Below are positions 23,301 through 32,620 of a stretch of DNA of 64,000 nucleotides, piece after piece. A model generated the notes under the pieces. It was not told where the DNA came from. It worked only from the letters and a program-made list of their open reading frames with translations, and searched no databases. Where the stretch lies: positions 1 through 64,000 of the forward strand of contig JASANG010003204.1 in assembly GCA_030248215.1 (NCBI GenBank). The letters run 5' to 3'. Numbering within the stretch: the stretch's first letter is position 1; every line of letters begins with the position of its first letter. Position numbers and translations under genes: made by a program. The stretch comes from Enoplolaimus lenunculus. Lineage: Eukaryota > Nematoda > Enoplea > Enoplida > Thoracostomopsidae.

Positions 23301-26300
23301 ACTGAATTTAGCGCGTGCGCAAATACCAGAGTTGATGACTAAGCCATATTCACCTGTGCAAGTTTTTGCGGCGTCAAATTTACAATACTCCAACTTGCAT
23401 GTCGACGTTGGTACACACAGAATTAGCAGTCGCAGTGTTTGCAAATACAACTAGCCGCTACCGTAGGCAACCGTAAGCTTAATGAATAAATTTCAAGCAA
23501 GTTGCAACCGCAAGTTTTCCGTGCAAAAAACATACATGCGTGAACACAGAGCTTAAGTCTTTGTGACTTTAGAACTAATACATCGAATGGTATAAAATAT
23601 ATGTTGTTTCTCTATGTTACACCACTCACTAAAATGCGCGTGTGCAACAAATAAGCCACACGAGACAGGGATGCATGACAGTTCTACACCTTAATCTAAC
23701 CATTCGATTGAATCCTGATCCCGTATTCTTAAATGTGTGTAGCACCTATCACCAGTTGCTGATAGGTCCTGTAACTTTGAAACATACCCACGGTGAGGTT
23801 CAAAATTCAGCACATTGTTCGCGCTTGATTTGTCCTACTTCTGTACACATTTTGAGATTTGCAATTGCAGAAGTGTGTCAGTTTGATAACCGATCGCTAG
23901 CTGATGATAGGTGCTATGCGCATTTGAGAATATGGGAGCTGAGCCCAACGTTTGTCCTACACAAAACATCTCTCCATTTTGGAAACCTACGCTAAAAATG
24001 CCACTACGTATAAAATAAAAACACTCACTCACAATTACGCATAGCTTAACTGGCACGTTGAATTTCTGGTATTTAGCCTAGATATCAACCAAATGTCGCA
24101 TGACGCGACGTCATAAAACGGTACCGTACTCCAAGGTATATGCTTATGCAAAAGGTACATAAAACTTGAAGTTTAGGGGCCCGCGCCCCGGCTCTGGGTT
24201 AAACCCTGGCCCCGAGACATAAATACACTTACGTCAACAATGCGGCCAAGATCTGTGACATAATCTTTTTCAGTTTCAACCATTTCAAGCAGGACATATC
24301 TGTAACCAAATTATATGTATCCTGGCTTCTCCACAGCTTAAAATTTCCGCCGGGGGGCGTTTCCTGAGGGGGCCCCCAGGAGTTTCCTGGGGGCAGCTAA
24401 TTTTGCTGGGGGGCAGTTTTCCTGGGTCCCCCTCACCAGATGATCTGAGGGGTCCTGGGGGGGCAGGCTTAAAATTTTGCAAACCGACTTTTTGCATCAT
24501 TTTTTCATTGTAGACCGTGTTTCCAACTCAACTGAAGATTACTCATCGCTCAACATAACAAAAATTTCTCGCAAACGCTAATAACAATAATTTTAACTAA
24601 TATTACTGAAAACTTAACCAGAAGTTGAAATAAGCACAACTATATAAAATATAGATAATGTATAATTGAAACTGTGATTAATATATATTTTATATATTAG
24701 TCACAGCTTCAGTTTATCATAAGGCTCAGGCGGGTTGAACTTGCTGCTGCAAGCTACTTTCGAATGCTGTATGCCCTGAAACGGTCTTTAAATAATTGTG
24801 TTTTCAGGTCATTATTGAATTGTATTAGTTACTACGGGTATTTGTAACGCTATTAAAAATTATGAGTACTCAGCGTAATATAAATTCATATTTTGCCGAA
24901 TGTCCGCCTCAAAAGAAGTCCAGGTCTTTATGTTTTAACATTGAAAGTTTTTAGCCTAGCAAAGTCCTGGGGGGCCCCCAGCAAAAAAATTTGCTGGAGG
25001 GCATTTTGCTGGGGGGCGCCCGAAAATTCGCCGGGGGCCTTTCCGGGGGGCGGGAAAATTTTCGCCCGGGGCAATATGAAAATTTAGAAAAGTGTTGCCC
25101 CCCCGCTTTGGAGAAGCCAGTGTATCTATTGTCAAATTTTCTGGCAAGTCTTAATACATTTTCATTTTCACAAAGAATTTTGTTGAATTGTTTATAATCC
25201 TGGAAGCTGAAAATCATTATCAAACAGTCCAAACCACAAACATGTATCATTTAATTTTAACTGCAGCTAAATTGAAAATGACTTAAAAACTAGCAAAAAA
25301 ATCAACACCCCTTTACCGGGGTGCAACCGGAATTCCCGTTTCGGCATTTTTCACCTTCCGGTTCCGGTAAATTTTTACCGGAATTAAAAATTCCGGTATT
25401 AAAATTTTGTCGCTGAAAATTATGATATTTTACTAAAAATGACGATAAAAATTAAATAGATTTCATTAATACAGTATGCAAACCTTCACAATCGTCAAAA
25501 TAAACCATCGAAAGTAGATTTCGCTTCCGCGGATTGTAAAAATCTAAAATACAGCAGATAAAGTGAATACTTATCTCAAACTAGGGTTCTTTCATCAATA
25601 ACATTCGAAAATGAAAATTACTACGAATTTTTGGTGGCATGTATTTTCCATTTTCCCGTTCTGTTTCCGGTAAATTTTTTAAATTCCGGTTCCGGTGAAT
25701 TGTAATTCCGGTTGCACCCTGAACATTACTTTACAGCATGAGCCATCCCTTGCGAACCTTCGTTTTTGTTCGTTAACATCAATCTTTGGCACATCTTCGC
25801 TGGCGGTGTCGTTAGTATCACCCGTATGTTCATTCGGTGTTTCTTCAGAAGATTGTGGGACATCACCGGCAGTCGAGCCATGGCACGGGTCATCACCAAC
25901 TGAATCGAGCCCAGACGCTTCGATTTGGGCCAGAAGACCACCAGGCTCGGCCACCGACGACGACCCGGCGGTGTCGTTGGACCCAGCAACAACATCAATC
26001 AGATGCACCGTCGCAGCAGCCGCCTGACGGCTTCGATGCGGCGGATCAGATGGCACGATTGTTTTCGTCACCACGTCGCCGCTACAACGATCGTCACCGC
26101 TGCCAGGCAACAGCTGTAACGACGACGACGGCGTGCGTCTGACGTGCGACGCAGACGCCGCCGTCGTCGTTGGTTCAGGTGGCTGCGGTGACGGATCTTC
26201 TGGCACAACCGCAGCGGCGCCTGACGACAGCGACTCCTGTTGCGTATCGTCATCGCAACAGTTGTTTTTGATGCCGCCGCCGTCGCTGCCGTTACATCGC

Positions 26301-26533
26301 GACGACTGTGGGACACCGTGCGGCATATTAGCAGGCGACGGCGGCGGACTCGCTGATTTGAAATCAGGCGGTCGATGCATACTAATGTCTATCGACGTCG
26401 ACGCAACAATCGATCCATCTGATACAGGTAATCCGCGTGTCGCCGACGATGCATCGAGCAACTGATCAGCCGCTGGACGGCATAGCGGAGACGTCAGTCT
26501 TACTGCGTCGGACGGGACTTCGTTAGTGGTCAT
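16609..26533 (-). CDS. TRIO/kalirin/p63RhoGEF-like Rho guanine nucleotide exchange factor (GEF2-type DH-PH), ten exons
   Basis: The protein should load GTP on a Rho-family GTPase at membranes (RhoA for this family; inferred). Ten exons join to 2,529 nt, exactly 842 residues plus stop. Residues 1-258 are disordered, rich in Ser, Pro and Asp. DH runs about 260-435: [14 protein letters not shown] opens it, [27 protein letters not shown], then [17 protein letters not shown], all family signatures. PH is about 445-592 ([13 protein letters not shown]-terminal helix [17 protein letters not shown]) with a Ser/Gly insert near 530-560. Residues 592-842 are a basic, Gly/Ser/Ala-rich tail. Start ATG 26533-26531 has an in-frame TGA 12 nt upstream and no acceptor between, so this product lacks the spectrin repeats and first DH-PH of full TRIO, resembling p63RhoGEF. 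Donors of exons 1 (GAAG|GTTCGC) and 9 (GGTTA|GTTATG) are weak but are the choices that keep frame and family match. Confidence 0.9.
17440..17665. repeat. Imperfect palindrome in Rho GEF intron 9
   Basis: The blocks ACACATAGCGATGTG / CACATAGCGACACG and TGTTTGAAAAAGTATCAC / GTTTTCAAACAAGATATC recur in direct and inverted order. It may be an old MITE related to family G; no clean ends. Confidence 0.45.
18037..18153. mobile_element. Family C MITE copy 3 in Rho GEF intron 9
   Basis: GTGTGTCGCTCTACTTGTCG at the left and CAAAACTATAACGTCATCC at the right, with TAA on both flanks (18034-18036 and 18154-18156) and the GTGACGTGCGGCGACGG core. Confidence 0.65.
18711..18964 (-). CDS. Rho GEF exon 9 (end of PH)
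   Basis: 254 nt, residues 508-592. Contains the C-terminal PH helix [19 protein letters not shown] preceded by a Ser/Gly insert. The end at 18711 uses GTTATG as donor to keep frame; the nearer GTTAGT donor (exon end 18715) would shift the tail out of frame. Confidence 0.8.
19314..19472 (-). CDS. Rho GEF exon 8 (PH strands)
   Basis: 159 nt, residues 455-507. [20 protein letters not shown] is the PH core; [12 protein letters not shown] follows where TRIO has GFLFKNSIKV. Donor CTA|GTAAGT. Confidence 0.92.
19690..20185. repeat. 35-bp minisatellite in Rho GEF intron 7
   Basis: About 14 degenerate tandem copies of a 35-bp unit of the form GGAAGTGAAAAGGTAGCCAA + GATTCTAACACCGGC. Copies drift by single substitutions and a few indels. 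Confidence 0.85.
20498..20662 (-). CDS. Rho GEF exon 7 (end of DH, DH-PH linker)
   Basis: 165 nt, residues 400-454. [20 protein letters not shown] and [15 protein letters not shown] match the family across the DH-PH junction. Donor CAG|GTGAGA. Confidence 0.94.
20925..21017 (-). CDS. Rho GEF exon 6 (DH conserved region 3)
   Basis: 93 nt, residues 369-399, [20 protein letters not shown] then KYQLLLK. This helix forms much of the GTPase contact face. Acceptor TGTTTCAG, donor AAG|GTAACT. Confidence 0.95.
21719..21805 (-). CDS. Rho GEF exon 5
   Basis: 87 nt, residues 340-368, [20 protein letters not shown], the hallmark of the GEF2 group. Acceptor TTTTCAG, donor ATG|GTAAGT. Confidence 0.95.
22603..22741. 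mobile_element. Family A MITE copy 9 in Rho GEF intron 4
   Basis: GTTACTTT subtype: ends GGCCCATGTTGTTACTTTAA and CTTAAAGTAACATTGGCC. The flanks AAAAACAT and AATATCAT match at 6 of 8. It ends 17 bp before exon 4 on the + strand. Confidence 0.78.
22759..22828 (-). CDS. Rho GEF exon 4
   Basis: 70 nt, residues 316-339, [20 protein letters not shown], matching the ELEKCLEDP region of TRIO. Acceptor TATTTAG, donor TAT|GTAAGC. Confidence 0.92.
23107..23210 (-). CDS. Rho GEF exon 3
   Basis: 104 nt, residues 282-316, [20 protein letters not shown] and [15 protein letters not shown]. Acceptor TTTATAG, donor AAAAA|GTATG. Confidence 0.92.
23717..23939. mobile_element. Family G MITE copy 2 in Rho GEF intron 2
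   Basis: Inverted ends GATCCCGTATTCTTAAATG and CATTTGAGAATATGGGAGC, with AGCACCTATCACCAGTTGC / GATGATAGGTGCT inside each end. Confidence 0.75.
24085..24221 (-). mobile_element. Family H MITE fragment beside Rho GEF exon 2
   Basis: On the minus strand it reads ATGTCTCGGGGCCAGGGTTT, then CTAAACTTCAAGTTTTATGT, AGTACGGTACCG and GCATGACGCGACG in minus/plus order. The order matches the left half of the intact copy at 62114. The TAGAG tip is missing, so it is a truncated or diverged copy. Confidence 0.7.
24233..24299 (-). CDS. Rho GEF exon 2 (DH conserved region 1)
   Basis: 67 nt, residues 259-281, [20 protein letters not shown]. The acceptor is GGTTACAG and the donor GAC|GTAAG. A family J element ends 22 bp upstream of it and a family H copy starts about 11 bp downstream. 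Confidence 0.92.
24322..25120. mobile_element. Family J element with G-runs, Rho GEF intron 1
   Basis: Inverted ends CTGGCTTCTCC and GGAGAAGCCAG, flanked by the same 6 bases TGTATC (24316-24321 and 25121-25126). Both arms (24345-24480 and 24965-25105) carry many runs of 4-7 G or C, such as GCTGGGGGGCAG. No transposase frame. The middle is AT-rich. Confidence 0.75.
25317..25721. mobile_element. Family D MITE in Rho GEF intron 1
   Basis: Starts CGGGGTGCAACCGGAATT and ends AATTCCGGTTGCACCCTG, with TTCCGGTTCCGG arms. The 8-bp flanks CCCTTTAC and AACATTAC match at 5 of 8. It ends 36 bp from the exon 1 donor. Confidence 0.8.
25758..26533 (-). CDS. Rho GEF exon 1
   Basis: Residues 1-258 plus two bases of Arg259. 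It ends NEQKR(R), which joins the next exon as KRRYVLLEM, the expected DH entry. A stronger-looking donor 26 nt further on (AAA|GTAATG) would put exon 2 out of frame. Confidence 0.8.
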
Positions 26534-26720
26534 GTTCAATATTCAAATGCAAGTTATACGCAACGGTGTATTCACTTCACAAATTATCATCACATGTTGT
26601 TAAATAATGAATAAATAAATTATATTTGTTGACACATATTTACATAAGATTACCGGAATATATTATTATGACGCAAGTAATGTATGGCACTAAAATATTA
26701 TACCAAATGTATCACACCAT

Positions 26721-27295
26721 GGCCCGTATTTTCAAATGTGTGTAGCACCTATTGTCAGTTGGTGATAGGTCTTAGGGATGCGTGATACTTTGTGTTGCTA
26801 TACAGCGCCGTCCGTCACCCGTAAGGCACCGTACGCCACCGTGCGGTATCGTACGCAAAAACCCACGTACGATAACGCACAGTGATAGATGACGACGGAC
26901 GACGCCGTACGGGTGACACCACGGTGACGGACGGCGCCGTACGGGTGACACCACGGTGACGGACGGCGCCGTACGGGTGACACCACGGTGACGGACGGCG
27001 CCGTACGGGTGACACCACGGTGACGGACGGCGCCGTACGGGTGACACCACGGTGACGGACGGCGCCGTACGGGTGACACCACGGTGACGGACGGCGCCGT
27101 ACGGGTGACACCACGGTGACGGACGGCGTCGTACGGCTGACACCACGGTGACGGACGGCGCCGTACGGGTGACACCACGGTGACGGACGGCGCCGGACGT
27201 CAAGCATAGCGCAACCCCTATATATAGTTTTCAAACCAGTGAGTAGTGAAATTCGAAATTATAGGTGGTAAATACAAACATTTGAGAATACGAGC
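26721..27295. mobile_element. Family G MITE copy 3, split by a family C element
   Basis: The left arm GGCCCGTATTTTCAAATGTG (26721) and right arm ACATTTGAGAATACGAG lie about 570 bp apart because a family C element (26775-27217) sits between them. The flanks CACACCAT and CACACCAG match at 7 of 8. Confidence 0.8.
26775..27217. mobile_element. Family C MITE copy 4 with 32-bp tandem core
   Basis: Starts GGGATGCGTGATACTTTG after TTA and ends AAGCATAGCGCAACCCC. Its core is about nine tandem 32-bp units (GACGGACGGCGCCGTACGGG + TGACACCACGGT) at 26894-27190. Since 32 is not a multiple of 3, all three minus-strand frames stay open across it; none is a gene. Confidence 0.85.
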
Positions 27296-27302
27296 ACACC
27301 AG

Positions 27303-27495
27303 GCATCAACCGGATATCCGGTTACGGTTTAATATCCGGCAAAAAGCGACATCCGTATCAAGTTCCGGCATCCGGTATAAACCTACCGGATACCGGATAT
27401 TTGCGGTTGTGGTTCCAAATATCATAAAACTGCTTTTTACATGTCGAAATACTAGATATTTTGCAGCGATTGCAATTCCAGGCAAGTAAACAGCG
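27303..27495. mobile_element. Family D-like fragment (GGATATCCGG subtype)
   Basis: GCATCAACCGGATATCCGG is followed by TAATATCCGGCAAAAAGCG and a spaced ACCGGATACCGGATATTTG. The sequence continues like the first half of the intact copy at 32019; the right end is missing. Confidence 0.65.
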
Positions 27496-27534
27496 GACAC
27501 TGACATGGAATGAAAACTTCAAATCAACAGTAAA

Positions 27535-28615
27535 GAGTTATTGGGTGCGAGGAATCTGAATAAACTGTTTAAAAAAACTCCAGAACCGATAATTGAGTAG
27601 TTAGCTAATAGCTCACTTGCATATTAGCATAATTTACAAGCCTAAATTAGGACTTTTTACAGTAGTTCCTAATTATTAGGGTTAAAAGTAGGGATCGACC
27701 GGATCCGAGATCCGGATCCGGGCCGGATCTCTGCAATTTTTGAGATCCGGATCCGGTAAAATAAACTACCGGATCTCCGGATCCGAAATTTGATATACAA
27801 ACAAAAACATACCAAAATTGGTGTATGTATTTCAACTATGCGTACGTAAACTAATAAGCACTGTGTGAGCATTAATGCTTTGTTGGAATGTCTATACGAT
27901 GTAAAAGTGTATGTATTTGCAAGTTTCATAGCTAGGGATACAAACTGCTTGGCAAATACTTATACTTATATATACTTAAAAGTGCAGTGAATTTAGCAAA
28001 ACAGGGGATATTCTAGAACAAATGGTTGTAGCAGTAGTACAAACATATTTCTAAGCGTGAGGCTAAAATTCACCATCAAACGCGTGATTGCAATAAGTGT
28101 AGTAATTATTAATCAGAAACATATTTTGAGGAATAAGTTTCAAAGCTAACACCTTAATTACATATACGTGGAGTCCAGTCTTGTTGCGGAAGAAGAACAA
28201 ACATAAAAATTTTAAAGACTTCTTTTTTTAGTCGCTGTAAGTTTTGTTGACTAATTTTGCGAACGAATCAGTTGAACTTTTTCTATTCTATATATACGTT
28301 AGGTAATGAAAAATTATCCTGCTAGTAAGATCCGGATTCGGATCCGGGCCGGATCTGAATTTTAAGATCCGGATCCGGATTCGGATCCGGTAAATGCAAA
28401 ATTTTGGATCCGGTCGTTCCCTAGTTAAAAGTAATCTAATTTCAGCACTAAAAGTTTTTTTGGGTGCGAGAAATTTGAATGCATTGCTTACAAACCTCCA
28501 AAACCGATAAATCAATAGTTGACTAATAACTAATTTGCATATTAGCTTAATTGTCTGAGTGTGTTCGAGCTTCGCTCAATACATGTAGTCCCACTACGAC
28601 TGATTAAGATATTTC
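27535..28615. mobile_element. Family E copy interrupted by a family D element
   Basis: AT-rich family E body (TTAGCTAATAGCTCACTTGC, CCTAATTATTAGGGTTA) runs to 27688, is broken by a hAT-type insertion (27689-28423), resumes with TAATCTAATTTCAGCAC, and ends at GTAGTCCCACTACGACTG near 28603. Confidence 0.75.
27689..28423. mobile_element. Family D MITE (GGATCC subtype) with perfect 8-bp TSD
   Basis: Inverted ends TAGGGATCGACCGGATCC and GGATCCGGTCGTTCCCTA. The target duplication GTTAAAAG is perfect (27681-27688 and 28424-28431). The ends fit the hAT YAGNG rule. 735 bp, no transposase frame. Confidence 0.92.
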
Positions 28616-28639
28616 TCGCAACTTATTTCGTTGACTCAA

Positions 28640-28800
28640 TTTTGAATAGTATAAGCTTGCCGCACGCGGATTTGAGTTCGAATCGGAAACTTCAAACGTT
28701 TTAATTAAACCGCTGGTACAACGGGTTACAAATGAGGCTCACATTTCAAGCCTACGGACCCTACAGCGAATACTCTATCACCGCAGCCCGGAGCCGGCTG
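28640..28800 (-). mobile_element. tRNA-derived SINE-like copy
   Basis: Minus strand: CTCCGGGCTGCGGTGATAGA (A-box-like), then GTAGGGTCCGTAGGCTTGAA, like the copies near 38.1-39.0 kb. The B box is weak, so this is an old copy. Confidence 0.5.
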
Positions 28801-28884
28801 TTTCACCTGCATTGTCAATTATATATCGACATGTATGCTACCGGTAACAATACTATACAATGCAACGTCTTACACGCTTTGCTT

Positions 28885-28905
28885 ACAATATAAATATATA
28901 TATAT

Positions 28906-28970
<65 letters not shown>
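28885..28970. repeat. (TA)n/(CA)n microsatellite
   Basis: About 85 bp of TA dinucleotides with a short CACACACACA stretch. Likely length-variable. Confidence 0.95.
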
Positions 28971-28971
<1 letters not shown>

Positions 28972-29386
28972 GGTATAAGTAATTACGAAAACTGTTATAT
29001 GCTTCGCTTATAAACACCATACGTGCCTCACGGCGCCGCTACCAGCGATATTGCTTATCCAGGTTTACATGAAATCTAACGAATCAGCCTAACAAATAAC
29101 AATAACAACAACAACAACAGCTTTAAAAGCCGAATTCCATGAACTAAATTAGTTACGTATATAACGCGACAACAACAACAACAACCTAAAATAAGACACA
29201 TTAGCATGAGTGAAAAGCAGACACAGGCACATCAGGCTTCTATAAGGAATTCTAATATACAGGTGCACTATTTACTGAAGCAAATCGTTTTAATCAGAAT
29301 ATCAAATATCACAGACCAGAACAACAAGCACTACCGGTTTTATCTCCATCATCAATTTGCACGAACAACTGTCAGTATACGTATAT

Positions 29387-29712
29387 CAGAGCTGTCCCGG
29401 TACCGGGTCCGGGACCACAATGTACCGAGGCCAGGGCCGATATAGTAGACAATTTATAAAAAAAAATGTTTACTGTTTCACTCGTATTCCATTGTTGTGT
29501 ATAAAAATTAAATCAAACCGTGATTTTAATATTAACTCTATAATTTCGACAACAGCATCGGATGTCACGCCTGAAACTTTAAGCGATTTATCCCGCTTTC
29601 TATACGTGTGAATATTTAGTTTTCGAGCGTTTTTATGACGTTAGTTTTTATTATAGCAAGTAATAATTATAGCCCCGGCTCCGGCAAAAATCCTGGCCCC
29701 GGGACCGCTCTA
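29387..29712. mobile_element. Family H MITE
   Basis: Starts CAGAGCTGTCCCGGTACCGG and ends GGCCCCGGGACCGCTCTA. The flanks ACGTATAT and GTGTATAT match at 6 of 8. AT-rich centre, no transposase. Confidence 0.75.
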
Positions 29713-29727
29713 GTGTATATATATGGA

Positions 29728-30140
29728 TGTGTGCAACCGGAAATACAATTTATCGGGACCGGAATTTGAAAAAATTACAGAATTACCGGAAACGGAACTG
29801 AAAAATGAAAAATACATGCCACCGAAAAATTCATTTTAATTTCCTTTTTTTTGTAATATTATTGGTGAAATATCCCTAGTTGCAGATAGGTATTCACTTT
29901 ATCTGTTGTATTTTAGATTTTCATAATCCACGTAACCAAAATCAACCTGCGATGGTTTATTTTCGGCGATTGTCAAGGTTTGCTTACTATACTAATGAAA
30001 TGTTTTTAATTTTTATCGTCATTTTTAGTAAAACATCTTACACCGATCAAATTTTAATACCGGAATTTTTAATCCTGGTAAAAATTTACCGGAACAGGAC
30101 GGTGAAAAAATGCCAGAACCAGAATTCCGGCTGCACCCTG
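29728..30140. mobile_element. Family D MITE (TTCCGG subtype)
   Basis: GTGTGCAACCGGAAATAC at the left and AATTCCGGCTGCACCCTG at the right, with TACCGGAA arms and the same AT-rich centre as the copies at 25317 and 48261 (inverted relative to one of them). Confidence 0.8.
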
Positions 30141-30174
30141 ATATATACAGATATTAAATATATCACTACATACC

Positions 30175-30245
30175 AAGGGTGCACCTGGAATTCCGGTTCC
30201 AGTTGAAAATCCGTTATCTTTCAATATCTGGTTCCGGTATTAAAG
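30175..30245. mobile_element. Family D end fragment
   Basis: AAGGGTGCACCTGGAATTCC followed by TTCCGG units, then unrelated sequence. Only one end is present. Confidence 0.55.
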
Positions 30246-32010
30246 GTGGCATTTTTTTCACCGAAAGTTCCAGTATTGTTTTTGGTGTTCATAATTTTGC
30301 ATCTCTAAGATTACAGTTGTCCATATTTCTCTAATTTCTTATTCTCGAACAAATCAGTACGAAAAAACACAGCTGTCGTATGCAAAATCTATGAATTCAC
30401 CGAAAATTAGCATCATAACAGTTTGACGCTTCAATTTAAGCAACAAAATACTACATTTTGCTTATAGAATTGATGACATCCTGTAGGTATCGCTAATTTT
30501 TCGATTCCGCTTATTTTTAACCTGGCCAGATTGTTCAGCGCTGCTTCGCTTCTTATAATACTCATTTAGGCCACCTAAAAATTAATTCACCTAGAAACCC
30601 TTTGGCGTAACCAATCAAAATCCGCGATAGAAACCCTTTAGCCTAACCAATCAAAATCCGCGATATACTGCTTATCGTAACCTTTTGTGTCGCCCAAAAA
30701 ATTTTCATTGGCCACCCGCTGTGTTCAGTATCACCTAAAACATTACCAGTTTTCAAAATAAGCAAACCTACTCTGTTTCAATCGATACCGTACCAACAAA
30801 CTTTACCTCGCGTTATAAAACTCAAACCAATACGACAGTTTTCAAATCAAAATATGTTATATAAACATACGTGCTGTCAGTTTAGTCTACACCCAATATC
30901 TTAGGTTGATCAAAACTTTAATATCTGGTTGATTTCTGAACCAAACCACCGCTACCACATATATCCCCTGGCGACTAGAACGACTTAGGTATCAATATGC
31001 CCCATTTTCTCAACCAGTGCACACGGGGGCACAGTCTAAACTTAATTTCGACAGGGTTCATATATCCATGTGCAAAAGTCTATTTTTTTGCCAGTATATA
31101 ACCGTAGCCAGCGAGAAATTGTTTCTGACCCTTACAATCCGGCAAGTCCTTCTACATCCTGTAGTAAAACGAACCCTCATTCCTCGTCTAGCTAAAAAAA
31201 TTCGACAGGGGACATATCCCGTTATTTTTCCTTCGCTAACATACACGCTTGATGGTCCATGCGTAAATTGCAAGCTCGACTTTTGATTTCAATAGTTTTC
31301 TCAAATTTGTCTGGGTCAACCGCTCGAAGACTGCCTTCTTGCTCCTACACTTAATCACTGCCGGTTGCATACCACCTGAGCACTCCTAAACCTCAACCTT
31401 CCGTCCAACTACGAGTTGATTAAGTAAATTTCACGTCGCTCTACGCTAGTCTTATCTGGCGATTTCTGTCAACCGTAAGAAACACTTTTGCACCTAAATT
31501 GTCAAACTCAACTCTCGCACATGCAAAACTCCAGCAAAACTAGCTTAATCAATCATTATACAGTAAAATATATATACATAGATATATACATATATATATA
31601 TTATGTATAGAACCCGGTTTTACCACAGTTCTAAACACGGACGTTATCATGATTTAGACACGACATGGTCACATCCTGTCCAAATTTCCACGGTAAAGTT
31701 TCTCGTATTACCTACCAACTGAAAAAATGTCTCAACACACCTTTAAACACCCTAAAGTAGGGTATAACCCCTGAAAAACCATACCCCTGGCTAAGCACTT
31801 GGTTCTAAGCACTCTTTCTACGTTGGTTTTTATTCACGAACGTACGCTTAGTCGACCAAGTCTTATCTCACTCCTTCACTAGACATTAGCGCTTGTCTAA
31901 CGACCAACAATGCCTTAAACGACCGTGCAATGAGTGGGTTATGACGCTGGTAATAACACGAACATGTGGGTTCGCTGCAACACGAAAGACTAGAGCAAGC
32001 ACAGTTAGTA
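30246..32010. other. Spacer, no gene seen
   Basis: No supported coding region. It holds two tandem copies of a 36-bp unit (AGAAACCCTTTGGCGTAACC + AATCAAAATCCGCGAT) at 30593-30664 and a (TA)n tract at 31565-31605. The + strand frame at 31017-31286 has no recognisable domain. Confidence 0.55.
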
Positions 32011-32018
32011 CTTTGTGC

Positions 32019-32408
32019 CATGGATCGACCGTATATCCGGTTAAGGTTTAATTGCCGGCGGCAAAAAGTCGACATCCGCATCCGGTTCCGGTATAAACTT
32101 ACCGGATATTTGAGGGTTGTGGTTCGATATATCACAAAAACTGCTTTTTACACGTTGAAATGCTATATATTTTTCAGCGACTGTAATTCCGGGCAAGTGA
32201 ACAGTGGACACTGACATGGAACGAAAAATCCAAGCGAAAAAATAATCTTAAATCCATAAACACACATTTTTGCGCGACTCAAATGCTTCCAACAGTGCAC
32301 AAATTTACATCCTATATCCGGTTAACATGCAACTCCAGTTCCGGTACAAAATGTACTATCTGTTTTCGGTTATGGTATCCGGTAAAATTAATATCCGGTC
32401 GATCCCTG
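32019..32408. mobile_element. Family D MITE (GGATATCCGG subtype) with TSD
   Basis: Ends CATGGATCGACCGTATATCC and ATATCCGGTCGATCCCTG. The target duplication CTTTGTGC / CTTTGTAC matches at 7 of 8 (32011-32018 and 32409-32416). 390 bp. Confidence 0.87.
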
Positions 32409-32620
32409 CTTTGTACTACAAATGTCGGTATGAAGCCGGAACTTTTGAGTGTCATATAATACAGTGCGATTTAGACAATATCGGTGTTTAATCCCAAGGT
32501 ATATATCTACAAACCGGACGCTTCAAAAAAAAAATGGAATTTTCAAAATATAGTCGGAAGTCTACAAATCTACGGCATTCCCAAATATTTCTCTTCAAGA
32601 ACCTTTTTCCGTTAGTAGAG

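Noticed and set aside
25695-26465. Plus-strand and alternative-frame ORFs over Rho GEF exon 1
   Set aside because: High GC makes several frames open; only the minus-strand frame joins the DH exons in phase.
26772-27234. Three overlapping minus-strand frames of about 126-143 residues
   Set aside because: They are produced by the 32-bp tandem array in all three frames (repeated RRRPSPWCHPYGAV-like peptide) and have no gene structure.
31017-31286. 89-residue plus-strand frame
   Set aside because: No recognisable domain, splice sites or repeat unit; chance open frame is likely.
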